Assembly: GCF_000004195.4 (NCBI RefSeq)
Contig: NC_030680.2
Coordinates: 140,429,545-140,493,544 of the forward strand
Source of the DNA: Xenopus tropicalis
Taxonomy: Eukaryota > Chordata > Amphibia > Anura > Pipidae
Direction of reading: 5' to 3'
DNA length: 64,000 bases
Shown here: positions 34,729-45,970 of the stretch, piece after piece
Numbering within the stretch: the first letter of the stretch is position 1
Layout of the letters: every line of letters begins with the position of its first letter
The notes under the pieces: model-generated
What the model was told of the DNA's origin: nothing
Databases searched by the model: none
Seen by the model: only the letters and a program-made list of their open reading frames with translations
Program-made: the position numbers and the translations under genes

Positions 34729-35016
34729 CAGTGATCTCCAACATGTTACTCCCCAACCCCTTGGATGTTGCTCTCAGTGCCCCCAAACCAGGGAGTTATT
34801 TTTGAATTCCTGACTTGGGGGCAAGTTTTGGTTGAGTAAAAACAAGATTTCCTACCAAATAAAGCCCCTGTAAGCTGATAGTGTGCATAGAGGCCCCTAA
34901 TAGCCAATCGCAGCCCTTATTTGGCTCCTCCGTGAACTTTTATGGTGCTTGTGTTGATTCCCAAGTTTTTTTACATTTGACTGTGGCTAAGGAGTAAAGA
35001 AGGTTGGGGACTCCTG
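34729..35016. mobile_element. hAT-type MITE, CAGTGATCTCCAAC ends
   Basis: Starts CAGTGATCTCCAACATG and ends GGTTGGGGACTCCTG. The flanks GCCTAAGG (34721-34728) and TTCTAAGG (35017-35024) agree at six of eight positions, consistent with an old 8-bp duplication. A fragment with GGTTGGGGAGCCCTG lies near 25770. Non-coding. Confidence 0.7.
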
Positions 35017-35282
35017 TTCTAAGGGTTTACAAGTTATACTTGTTTGGACATGTTTGTTCAGCTAAAAAAAAACTACTATTTGGGTCAAACTACTATGTTT
35101 GTTCAGCTTCATACACTAACTGTCTCTACAGGTGCATCAAAACCTATGTTTAGGTAATGGATAACCCTAAATGTTAATTTAGTGACCCACTAATGTTCGA
35201 TTGCCTAAGTATTTACAGAGGCCCTAAGGAGGCTATGCTTAGACATGTATAGTCAGCTTTACACACTAGCTGTGAACTTCCC

Positions 35283-35667
35283 TTAAGGTGCCCATACACT
35301 ATAAGATCCGCTCGCTTGGTGATGTCGCCAAGCGAGTGGATCTTCACCCGATATCCCCACCTACGGGTGGGCGATATCGGGTAGCAAGGGACTTAAAAAA
35401 AAATAATCCCCGGGGCCCTGGGGCCAAACGATCGGGTTACATTTGAGCTTATGGGGCACTCGGTTCGGGGACCACATCAACGAGCCGATACGGTCCCCGA
35501 TCCGAACGGATTTTCTAACCTGGCTGATCGAGATCTGGCCAATTTCAGGCCAGATATCGGTCGGCCAGGCAGCTCTGTTTTGCCCATACACGGGCCAATT
35601 AGCTGCCGAATCGGTCCAAGGGACCGATATCGGCAGCTATAGTCGGCCCGTGTATGGGGACCTTTAG
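35283..35667. mobile_element. GGTGGCCATACACG-type MITE, complete
   Basis: Starts TTAAGGTGCCCATACACTA and ends GGCCCGTGTATGGGGACCTT. The interior has matching inverted words: GATCCGCTCGCTTGG with CCAAGCGAGTGGATC, and CCGATATCCCCACC with GGTGGGCGATATCGG. It produces sizeable chance frames on both strands, none coding. Confidence 0.75.
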
Positions 35668-37217
35668 GGTGGGTTATACCCAAAGTCTTTCTCTACTGAT
35701 GCATCAAAACCTATGTTTATTCCATGGATAACCTTAAATGTTAGTTTAGTAACCCACTAATGTCCCACAGCCTAATTTCTAAAACTAGTGCAGCCCCATT
35801 CACCACATCTGTTCTTGTTATGGCTATAAAGATTGATAACTCTGGCACTATCCAGGTCAATAAACATATGATTTCTTTCTAGCAGTGCCCTAGCAAGTTC
35901 CAGGATAAACTTAGAATGACAGCTTTGTTTGTGGTCGCATTTTTCTACAGCAAATGGAAATATTGAGTCACAGGAAATGTGAAATGTACTGATTTCCCTG
36001 GTAAAGTTGTGGGCAATTCTCAGGCAGGTCATGCTCACTGTAGAACTGCAGGTGGCATTAAATATAAGAGAAAGCCATGCTTGCCTGTCGCTAATGTAAT
36101 CCTTAACACATCTCTGCATGTTAACTTGAGTGCTCTTAAGCAGGATGCTTCACTGCTGATCTATTTCCCTGCACCTCGAGGAAATAAGATGCTTGGTTTC
36201 AATTACATCTTCCTGATGAGTTCAGTCTCACCACTAAAGGAAAACTTACTGGAAGTGCTTCGTTCTTGAGATGAAGATGAAAAATGTTCCATTTTTAAGG
36301 GGCCACTTTGCATTAACTGGAGGATAGGTTTAATGATGATCTTGTGGTCTTTATTAAAAGACTCGTACGGGCCAATGTCGCTTAATTCAGTGCTGGGAAT
36401 TTAACCAGAGATACTGCAACAAGAATATCACAGTGCTTTAATTTTACATTTGAATTGTGGCAGCCAAGACGCCCAGCTTCTCAAATAACCATTTACCTTC
36501 TACAATAGTAAACAAAATATTTTTACAAAGCATTTTTATTTTATGAAACTTTTTATTTTAACAAGGGATGTGCCTTATATGGGGAAATTATTTGCTCAGT
36601 AGATATCCCACTACGTTTTCTTTAAAGCTACCTTTCAATATCAGGTGAGTGTATGTAAGAGTGGGTAGAGGTCTACTTAATGGTGGAGAGTGTTTATCTA
36701 GGTTGAAGAGGGGCTAGTCTTCATTGAAGTCCATGTTGGGACAGGGGACTCCGTGAGTGAGGTGAAACCAGACTGAAGGATATATTTCTATGCTGAGATA
36801 ATGTAGCAACATCAGTGCTTGAGCAAGTAGAAGAGCAACTCCCATAGATGAAATACCGTAAGATTAATGTTCCAGAGGGAGCTCAATCATAATAGGGATC
36901 CAAAGTGTTTAGAATTTGAGTAGAGACTGGGTATCTCCAGAGAAAACCCTGAGGCTCCTAATCAGTACCCTGGTGGGAAGAGCGATCATGTGGTGAATAT
37001 GAGCGACACTAAATACCCCCTAGCAATGCCTTTAAAGTAGAGGGGCACTGTATGCATAGCTGTAAGTGCTGCATATGAGAATATTGCTGTTGATATCAGA
37101 TGTATTGCTGATGTACCATAAGCAGGAGCATGGAATGTAAGGGGTGTAACTGGTGTTTCACTATAGAGCAGCTAAAGGGGACCGAAATAAGGCTTCTTTT
37201 GATCATTTATAGGATCA
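35668..37217. other. No gene seen
   Basis: 35770-36270 holds overlapping chance frames on both strands. 36640-37170 reads like an old repeat but shows no ends. Nothing recognisable. Confidence 0.35.
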
Positions 37218-37225
37218 TTGATCAT

Positions 37226-37508
37226 TAGGGATGCACCAAATCCAGGATTCGGTTAGGGATTCGGCCTTTTTTCGGCAGGATTTGGATTCGGCCGAATCCA
37301 TGATCCTGGCCAAACCAAATCCGAATCCTAAAAAACGTGACTTTTTGTCACGTAAACATGGAAGTTGAAAATTTTTCAAAAATTTTCCGATATTTAACCC
37401 TTCCAAAACCTAATTAGCATATGCTTATTAAGATTTGGTTTGGTATTTGGCCAAATCCTTTACGAAGGATTCGGGCGAATCCAAAAAAGTGAATTCGGTG
37501 TGTCCCTA
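37226..37508. mobile_element. hAT-type MITE with perfect 8-bp target duplication
   Basis: Starts TAGGGATGCACCAAATCC and ends TCGGTGTGTCCCTA. TTGATCAT flanks it exactly on both sides (37218-37225 and 37509-37516). The interior has GGATTCGGCCGAATCC and a short GTGACTTTTTGTCAC hairpin. A truncated relative is at 6453. Non-coding. Confidence 0.9.
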
Positions 37509-37516
37509 TTGATCAT

Positions 37517-38100
37517 AGATAGGATCACAGTAACTTCCTACACAGACCCAGTGGGAGAGGACGGCATCAGAAGTCTAATGGATTTTCCCACTTGACAGAT
37601 AGATCAAGCAGTTGGTTTGTTCCCACGCAAGGACTAGTATGCTGGTAACTTGGCCTGGAGTGACTAAGTAGGCAGCCATTGTTTACCCATATTTGACCAA
37701 CTTTACTCTAGTATTATGCTAAGGCCACAAGATAAAAGCCTGTTCAGTTTCCAAGAGAGCCACCAGGCTACACTGCCAACCTTAAACTGTCTGTTTCCCT
37801 TTAAAAAATGCATCTATTGATTTTTTTTTGAGTGAAGCGTAAATTTTAAGTGCCGTAACCCAACGCAACAACTGCAAGCGAGTGCACAGACTTGCATTGA
37901 TTCCCCATATTTCAGCAGAATTTCAGAGCATTCACTGACATAAAAATGCTATTTCTAAGCCATTATTGGAGCATACTGATTTGCTAAGTGATGCCGATAA
38001 ATTTTCAGGTTTTTACATTCTTTTATTTTTTTTTTTTCTTCTCCCAAATAGGTGCTTTAAACTAATTTTTTGCAGTAGCAATAAGCCTTTAAGGTAAATG
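37517..38100. other. No gene seen
   Basis: No repeat ends recognised. T-rich tract near 38023-38040. Confidence 0.35.
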
Positions 38101-39780
38101 GTAATATTTTTACAACATAACTATTCTAGAGTAAGCCATTAATCTATCATTATACCGAGTTAGTGATTTGAGAAAGCTGCCTTTGAACAGTTTCACTTGC
38201 TCATATTAATTTAAGGGATCCAACTGAGCAAGACCATGAGATGCACCACTAATTATGGCACAGATACACAGACCACGCATTCCAGGCTCTCTCATATTTA
38301 ATAGCCGTCTTCCTCAGCTAGGATAATTCCTATTGCAGATGCCGTTAGCTGTTCATATCTTTAATTTCACATCGAAATAAAGCGTCGAAGAGCAAAACAA
38401 TAAGATTCCACAAATTAGCTGCGGCCACGGGTCAAGCAGGGTCCGTAAACGCACTGGTACATTTTCTGATTCCAACGTGCAAGATATATTTTGACAAAAA
38501 AAAAAGTAAAATAAATTACTCCTTCTTCAATTTTGTGTTTGGAAAATTGTTCTCTGTACATCTGAAATTGAAAATAACCACGCTTGACTGATAAATGCAG
38601 CTAGAAATTAAAACTACAGGCAAGTATTTAACATGTTAAGTTTGTCAAGCAGCTCGGAACGTCTCCAGTCTCCCAGGGAAGCAGTTATTTGAATACATTT
38701 CTGCGTTACATATCACTTGCTCACATAATATTGTTATAAATGACCCTTCATTTCTGTAGCCCTCTGGGTATTTTTTAAAACCCTTTCCTATAAGTATTTG
38801 ATCGTCCTTAATCTCATTTAAACTTTAGAACGAAAATAATGGCCCATTTAGTGTCCAGAATTGTAAATCATCAGCCGAGCAGAAAAATGCACAACTCCGC
38901 AAACCTTTGACTCTCAAACTTCCAGCAGAAAAGTAATTTCTAACAATTTAATAAACTTAATTTTGTCCCTGCCATTCATTGTCCTCTCCACTTAAAACCC
39001 AATGCTTTCTCATAGCCCCTCAATGGAAATGCTGATCTGGCCCAGGTTATGAAAGAAGGGGAAGATGTAATAAAGAGATATGAGGCTTGTCAGGTGCCTA
39101 TCAGATTGTGAAACGTGGAGAAAATCACAGAAAAAGAGTCAACTTGAATTTTTTTGTCGCCATGAAATGCTTTCAAGCCCCTCGTTCAGCTTCTTCCGTC
39201 TGTCCTTAACCCCCAGTTGAAATTCTGTAATTGGCAGAATATTTTTTTTCCAACCTAGCTAATTGGCTTGTTGCCAGTGAGGGACCCATTGTCTGGTTTG
39301 ATGATGATCAGAAATTAACATGACATTTGCGTGGTGGTAATGGAATACATTAGTAATGTAATTCATGGCTGTAAGAGAGGGTCCATGGTTTTCGCCCCCA
39401 CCTATGATCAGCCGGAGACACGCGAAATGATAAAATGCTCCCAGCAGGAACCTCGCAGCCGCCGAGAGCCCATTCCAACGTCAAATTCCGTCTTTTTTAA
39501 ATTCTTCCGACAAAGCCGTAATGCTTACCAATTAATTACCGCAAATGTCAATTAAAAATATTCCAAATATTTTGGAAGATTAAACTTCAATTAAAATGAT
39601 TACATTAAACAAAGAAGATGCAACATTGGTTTAATGAGTTGCGCTAAAGGTGACAGCCTGCTGCGATCCATACAGAAAAAGGGAGTCCAAGGAAATGTCG
39701 TACATTGCGGGGATTGAATTTTTGTTCTGCAACGCATTTCTGTTGCAGTGTTTTGGTGTTTCAAGCAAATAGGTATTCCT
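38101..39780. promoter_or_regulatory. Repeat-free block, candidate conserved non-coding DNA
   Basis: About 1.7 kb without any repeat family of this window and without coding potential. It has an even composition and many homeodomain-type cores: AATTAATTACC at about 39531, CAATTAAAA twice (39549-39600), ATTAAAC, plus an ACAAAG SOX/TCF-like word near 39608. In a window where most other DNA is transposon-derived, such a stretch suggests sequence kept by selection, possibly an enhancer cluster. This is inference from texture; no alignment was done. Confidence 0.35.
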
Positions 39781-39894
39781 TTGTTTTGAATTCCTTGAGT
39801 GTTGAATTGTATGTTAATTGGTGGTGTTTTTTTTTTTTACTTAGTTGATTGAGTTTTACATAGATGCTGTAATTGCACATCTTAGTAAACATAG

Positions 39895-40868
39895 TACAGG
39901 TATGGGACTTGTTATCCAGAATGCTCGGGACCTGGGGTTTTCCAGTAATTTGGATATCCTACCTTAAGTCTACAAAAATTATTTAAACAGTAATTAAACC
40001 CAGCAGGATAGGATTTTTTTGGCTCCAATAAGGGTTAATTATATCTTAGTTTGTATCAGGTAAAGATACTGTTTTATTATTACAGAGAAAAGGGAATCAT
40101 TTAACCATTAAATAAACCCAATAGGGCTGTTCTGCCCCCAATAAGGGGTAATTATATCTTAGTTGGGATCAAGTACGGGTACTGTTTTATTATTACAGAG
40201 AAAAGGGAATCATTTAACCATTAAATAAACCCAATAGGGCTGTTCTGCCCCCAATAAGGGGTAATTATATCTTAGTTGGGATCAAGTACAGGTACTGTTT
40301 TATTATTACAGAGAAAAGGGAATCATTTAACCATTAAATAAACCCAATAGGGCTGTTCTGCCCCATTAAGGGGTAATTATATCTTAGTTTGTATCAGGTA
40401 AAGATACTGTTTTATTATTACAGAGAAAAGGGAATCATTTAACCATTAAATAAACCCAATAGGATTGTTCTGCCCCCAATAAGGGGTAATTATATCTTAG
40501 TTGGGATCAAGTACAGGTACTGTTTTATTATTACAGAGAAAAGGGAATCATTTAACCATTAAATAAACCCAATAGGATTGTTCTGCCCCCAATAAGGGGT
40601 AATTATATCTTAGTTGGGATCAAGTACAGGTACTGTTTTATTATTACAGAGAAAAGGGAATCATTTAACCATTAAATAAACCCAATAGGGCTGTTCTGCC
40701 CCCAATAAGGGGTTATTATATCTTAGTTGGGATCAAGTACAGGTACTGTTTTATTATTACAGAGAAAAAGGAATTATTTGGTTACAATGTAGTCTATGGG
40801 AGATGGCCTTTCCATAATTCAGAACGTTCTGGATAATGAGTTTCCGGATTAGGGGTTCGCTACCTGTA
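39895..40868 (+). mobile_element. Minisatellite-bearing MITE (copy g), seven units
   Basis: Left TA-CAGGTATGGGACTTGTTATC, right GGTTCGCTACCTG-TA. The first unit has older wording (GGATTTTTTTGGCTCCAATA). Two junctions (about 40051 and 40388) read TTTGTATCAGGTAAAGATAC instead of the usual TTGGGATCAAGTACAGG, about 337 bp apart, pointing to another three-unit block duplication. Confidence 0.85.
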
Positions 40869-41368
40869 GTAAATGCTCAGGATTGTCTCTTGGATGTAGA
40901 ACTGATGCTGTATATTTCATTTTAATAGATTACTTACACATTACTTTGTAGATCTGATAGGATATTTATTATTTGGTCAGTATCGCCACCCATTTACAAT
41001 CATTGGTCATGCTTATTTATAATTATGAGAAGCGATGTGAAGAAATCCTACATTCTTCCCTGCATCTAAAGACTGGACTTCTGTACTGTACGGTTATGTC
41101 AAGAATTCCCTGAATTCCTTGAATGCGTCAGGGGAGAAACACCGTCAGCTGGGGGAGCGCCGACAAGAGTCGGGTCTGGGTCACCGGGGCCCAGCAGGTT
41201 TTTTCCTGGTGGCCCAGTCTGACCCTGCTTGCAAAAATACCTGAAGGAAAGGTGGTCTGTAAAATAAAATTGGTTCTGCTGAGAGAAAAAAGAATGAATG
41301 AAGCTGCCATTATACACTATGGGTTCTTTTAGAATAAAGGTCTACTTTATTTCTCTTCTTAAAGAAAT
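40869..41368. other. No gene; GC-rich hAT-type relic at about 41130-41230
   Basis: TCGGGTCTGGGTCACCGGGG and GGTGGCCCAGTCTGACCCTG match the GC-rich element at 41893-42157 in reverse. Its left border and target duplication are unclear. Confidence 0.45.
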
Positions 41369-41429
41369 AAAGAAGTATATTCTGCAACTTGGGGTGAACC
41401 CCACCCCGAGTTGCAGAATATACTTCTTT
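41369..41429. repeat. 28-bp near-perfect hairpin with 5-base loop
   Basis: Left arm 41369-41396 and right arm 41402-41429 are reverse complements at 27 of 28 positions (the one mismatch is G-T pairable in RNA). The loop is AACCC. Core words: AAGTATATTCTGCAAC and its complement GTTGCAGAATATACTT. The flanks do not continue the pairing. Confidence 0.9.
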
Positions 41430-41884
41430 TTTTCTGGAAATGTGCAAATTCTTCTATATCAGAGCTGAGCATCGTTACCAAGAGATGAGTTTGCTGTTGA
41501 ATTTATTTTAAATAATGAAAACACAACTGTGCATTCCCATCATGCACCTTAAATAAATTGTACTGTATTGTGTACCCACTCCCACACTACCTGCTGGAAA
41601 GCAATGGAGCAGGCAACTACATAATGAAAAACTATAAAACGGGACTTCTAATACGCTCTTCCAGTTGTACTTCTAATTTTGTCATAAAATGTAAAAGCTC
41701 TTGCATGTACAGGTATTTGAACATTACTTTCAAATAGTGAATTTTTCACCGAATTTATGATATCCACCTATCCAGATTTCCAAAGATTCTCAAGCTGTTG
41801 ATTATAATGCTTGAGTTTTTCCCCACTATCATCCTAGAAACCAAAAGGGGTAAAGTGGAAATTTGCCATAAAATTAACTTAGTA
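41430..41884. other. No gene seen
   Basis: Nothing recognised beyond ordinary AT-rich sequence. Confidence 0.35.
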
Positions 41885-41892
41885 GGTTTCAT

Positions 41893-42157
41893 CAGGGTAG
41901 GACTGGGGGGTGCAGGCCTGGCTGCGTCCCCCCACTCCCCCCCTCCGCAGGGGCCCCCTCTAAGCTTCCCTTACCCCCCCCAGAGGGGCCCCTGCTGAGG
42001 CTCCCTACCCCCCCACCCAACATCCTCCCAAGTTTTACATGTCAGGGGAGGAATGGCCAGCAGGGGGAGGGCTGGCAAGGGTCAGGTCTGGGCTGCCGGG
42101 GCCCACTAGGGCTCCCCGGGTTTTTTCCCGGTGTCCTGGTGGCTTAGTCCGATACTG
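41893..42157. mobile_element. GC-rich hAT-type MITE with perfect 8-bp target duplication
   Basis: Starts CAGGGTAGGACTGGGG and ends CTTAGTCCGATACTG. GGTTTCAT is present on both sides (41885-41892 and 42158-42165). The interior is C-rich (long CCCCC runs). The relic at 41130-41230 and a piece at 6546 belong to the same group. Non-coding. Confidence 0.88.
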
Positions 42158-42165
42158 GGTTTCAT

Positions 42166-43029
42166 ATAGAATCAATGTAAGCAGTGGCGTAACTAGATGC
42201 TACTGGGTCCCATAAATCATGGTAAGTTGACACATTCTACCTAGATATATTGATACTGCTAATTATTTAGGGGCTTACTGGGCCGCCCTGCAACTGCAGG
42301 GTCTGCTTCTTCTGTGGTTAGGCACATGAATCTAAGCAACTTAGCAATTGGTCTTTATGTTGTGTAGAAGACCAGTTGCTGCGGCTGGGTAGTGCACCTG
42401 TAAATTGGGAGTCTGTGGCTTTGTGCTTTTCTCAGCATAGATTTGCACATTAGGAGCAAAGTGTAGGGAACAAGGGAGCCCCCATATGTCATGTCTGGCT
42501 TAAAGAGGTGGTAAGGATAAAAGCCCCTGTTGCTCTTTGCACCCTTAGGTCCTTTTAATGAATTTAGCACATTAAGGGGCATCATATTGGATGCACATGG
42601 GCTGCCGTTATATGGTGGGTGCAACTTGATCGGGGTAAATGTAACAATAGTGGAATATTGTGGAAAATGGTGCATTTTCGGCTATGAAGGGGGCAGGGCT
42701 ATGACGTGTCAGTGTCATTGAATCTTGCCGGGTAGGAGGTTTTGACCCCCATTCGAAAACCATGGTGTCCGGGTCAAAACTGGACAGGTGGCAACCCTAA
42801 TGTTAGGCCCCATATCAGCCAATGAATGGACAGAGTTCTGCCTTTTGCTCCCACACTACTTCCTGTTACAGTTAGAGCTGCATCACTTCCTGTCAGCTGA
42901 TCTCTGAGGGGGCACACAGCCCATCACTAAATGGCGGCTCAAGGGCAATATTTACTGATATATATATCTTCCAGTTTGGCTATAAACTAAATGTTTAGTT
43001 TTCCTTGAATACTTTAGCTGTTTCCTATG
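42166..43029. other. No gene; two MITE ends
   Basis: CAGTGGCGTAACTAGATGC at about 42183 is a typical hAT-type left end without a visible right end. GACAGGTGGCAACCCTA at about 42783-42800 is the right end of the AGGGTTGCC-type element. No coding region. Confidence 0.4.
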
Positions 43030-43352
43030 TAGACTTATCATCCAGGCAATTTTTTTTTTCTTAAATCAAAAATGCAAGTTTTTATTTTTATCAGGAAAAT
43101 TCAAAAACTGACCAAACTCAAATGTGTGCTTATTTATTAAAAAGTCACCTCTTAAAAAAAAAAAAAGTATATAATCACATTCTACTCAATGTTTTCAATG
43201 AGTCTACTAACTTAAGCTTTTAAATGCTGAATTTTTACATTCAAATTTTCTGGGTTATTTTCTCTTAATAACTCTGAGACATTCAAACTCTAATTGAAAA
43301 GTGTATTGCGGTAAAAACTCTAATTTACTTGTTATTAAATCTGCCCCTTAGG
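43030..43352. mobile_element. AT-rich element ending AAATCTGCCCCTTAG
   Basis: A long AT-rich stretch ending TTATTAAATCTGCCCCTTAG. A similar terminal phrase (GATAAATCTCCCCCTTAG) closes the element at 48095-48450. Interior words AAAATTTGAATGTAAAAATT (in reverse) are shared. Left boundary uncertain. Confidence 0.4.
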
Positions 43353-44041
43353 TTACAGATTGACAGACAAAGTCGATTCCGTATTTCTGGGTTCTGTTTT
43401 GTATGGGAATTGCAGGAAGCTAGGCAGTGAAAGGGTTAATGGTAACCATGAAGCATGATGAATATTATTTGTGGGGGATTTTGGGTCCCGTGGTTTAGAG
43501 AACCCCCGGAGAGACACAGTTTGGGAGTGATGAGAAGAGAATCTGCTCTGATGTTTGTTTCCTCTGCCTTCCCCCAACTTATTTTGTTTATATTTTTGCT
43601 TTTTCGTGTGAAGTGGAATCGGAGTCCGACTCCTAAATCCTAGTTATGAGGTGAGATTTATCTAAATGTTCCTAGTCTTCTCCATTTGTCTCGCATATCT
43701 TATACATGAGAAGAGTTTAATGTTTCTGCCCTTCTTTTTTTTTCTGACGTAACTGTGATTTTCCCTGAAATTTTCTCCAGCTTTAAAACATCAGCGAAAA
43801 TGTTTTTTTGCTTTGTGCACGGTTCCCATAGATTTAACTGTAAAGCAACTCCAGGATTCTCCACAACCTCTGCAAATCCGTTCTGATAATTGCAAATGTC
43901 ATGAAAATTATTTTCATTGAAAATGAAAATTTTGTATTTTGTGCGATCCGAAGGTTCCGAAATTTTCGTATTGAAATTTTCGTATCCCAACGATCATAAG
44001 CGACCTTAAACCTTTTCTGACTTTGACACTTCACAATGTGG
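43353..44041. other. No gene; left flank of the 52-bp array
   Basis: 43900-43990 has repeated GAAAATTTTCGTAT-like words and CCGAAGGTTCCG, suggesting that the array lies inside an AT-rich MITE. No coding region. Confidence 0.35.
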
Positions 44042-45970
44042 GAAGTTTTCCAAAGGACTCAATGGCACTCTGCAGCTCCAACCCGGCCCAAGGAAAGTCT
44101 CCCATAGGGCTCAATGGCACTCTGCAGCTCCAACCCGGCCCAAGGAAAGTCTCCCATAGGGCTCAATGGCACTCTGCAGCTCCAACCCGGCCCAAGGAAA
44201 GTCTCCCATAGGGCTCAATGGCACTCTGCAGCTCCAACCCGGCCCAAGGAAAGTCTCCCATAGGGCTCAATGGCACTCTGCAGCTCCAACCCGGCCCAAG
44301 GAAAGTCTCCCATAGGGCTCAATGGCACTCTGCAGCTCCAACCCGGCCCAAGGAAAGTCTCCCATAGGGCTCAATGGCACTCTGCAGCTCCAACCCGGCC
44401 CAAGGAAAGTCTCCCATAGGGCTCAATGGCACTCTGCAGCTCCAACCCGGCCCAAGGAAAGTCTCCCATAGGGCTCAATGGCACTCTGCAGCTCCAACCC
44501 GGCCCAAGGAAAGTCTCCCATAGGGCTCAATGGCACTCTGCAGCTCCAACCTGGCCCAAGGAAAGTCTCCCATAGGGCTCAATGGCACTCTGCAGCTCCA
44601 ACCCGGCCCAAGGAAAGTCTCCCATAGGGCTCAATGGCGCTCTGCAGCTCCAACCCGGCCCAAGGAAAGTCTCCCATAGGGCTCAATGGCACTCTGCAGC
44701 TCCAACCCGGCCCAAGGAAAGTCTCCCATAGGGCTCAATGGCGCTCTGCAGCTCCAACCCGGCCCAAGGAAAGTCTCCCATAGGGCTCAATGGCGCTCTG
44801 CAGCTCCAACCCAGCCCAAGGAAAGTCTCCCATAGGGCTCAATGGCGCTCTGCAGCTCCAACCCGGCCCAAGGAAAGTCTCCCATAGGGCTCAATGGCAC
44901 TCTGCAGCTCCAACCCGGCCCAAGGAAAGCCTCCCATAGGGCTCAATGGCACTCTGCAGCTCCAACCCGGCCCAAGGAAAGTCTCCCATAGGGCTCAATG
45001 GCACTCTGCAGCTCCAACCCGGCCCAAGGAAAGTCTCCCATAGGGCTCAATGGCACTCTGCAGCTCCAACCTGGCCCAAGGAAAGTCTCCCATAGGGCTC
45101 AATGGCACTCTGCAGCTCCAACCCGGCCCAAGGAAAGTCTCCCATAGGGCTCAATGGCACTCTGCAGCTCCAACCCGGCCCAAGGAAAGTCTCCCATAGG
45201 GCTCAATGGCACTCTGCAGCTCCAACCTGGCCCAAGGAAAGTCTCCCATAGGGCTCAATGGCACTCTGCAGCTCCAACCCGGCCCAAGGAAAGTCTCCCA
45301 TAGGGCTCAATGGCACTCTGCAGCTCCAACCCGGCCCAAGGAAAGTCTCCCATAGGGCTCAATGGCACTCTGCAGCTCCAACCTGGCCCAAGGAAAGTCT
45401 CCCATAGGGCTCAATGGCACTCTGCAGCTCCAACCCGGCCCGAGGAAAGTCTCCCATAGGGCTCAATGGCACACTGCAGCTCCAACCCGGCCCGAGGAAA
45501 GCCTCCCATAGGGCTCAATGGCACTCTGCAGCTCCAACCCGGCCCGAGGAAAGCCTCCCATAGGGTTCAATGGCACTCTGCAGCTCCAACCCGGCCCAAG
45601 GAAAGCCTCCCATAGGGCTCAATGGCACTTTGCAGCTCTAACCCGGCCCAAGGAAAGTCTCCCATAGGGCTCAATGGCACTCTGCAGCTCCAACCCGGCC
45701 CAAGGAAAGTCTCCCATAGGACTCAATGGCACTCTGCAGCCCCAACCCGGCCCAAGGAAAGTCTCCCATAGGACTCAATGGCACCCTGCAGCTCCAACCC
45801 GGCCCAAGGAAAGTCTCCCATAGGGCTCAATGGCACTCTGCAGCTCCAACCCGGCCCAAGGAAAGTCTCCCATAGGGCTCAATAGCACTCTGCAGCTCCA
45901 ACCCGGCCAAAGGAGAGTCTCCCATAGGGCTCAATGGCACTCTGCAGCTTCAACCCGGCCAAAGGAGAGT
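44042..45970 (+). repeat. 52-bp satellite-like array, 37 monomers
   Basis: The word AATGGCAC (or a near variant) starts at 44061 and recurs every 52 bp to 45933; 45933 minus 44061 is exactly 36 times 52, so there is no net indel. The monomer includes CTCTGCAGCTCCAACCCGGC and GAAAGTCTCCCATAGGGCTC, is about 60% GC, has one CpG and one CTGCAG. Edge monomers are the most diverged; the centre is nearly uniform. Not coding: 52 is not a multiple of three and all frames meet stops. Confidence 0.95.

Noticed and set aside
35361..35683. Overlapping frames on both strands
   Set aside because: They lie within the inverted-repeat MITE at 35283-35667; the frames are by-products of its CpG-rich palindromic sequence.
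41369..41429. Rho-independent terminator
   Set aside because: The stem-loop shape fits, but this is not bacterial DNA and there is no upstream gene.
44042..45970. CRISPR-like or coding interpretation of the 52-bp array
   Set aside because: There are no unique spacers; monomers abut directly. The unit length is not a multiple of three and frames close quickly, so it is neither CRISPR nor a repeat protein.
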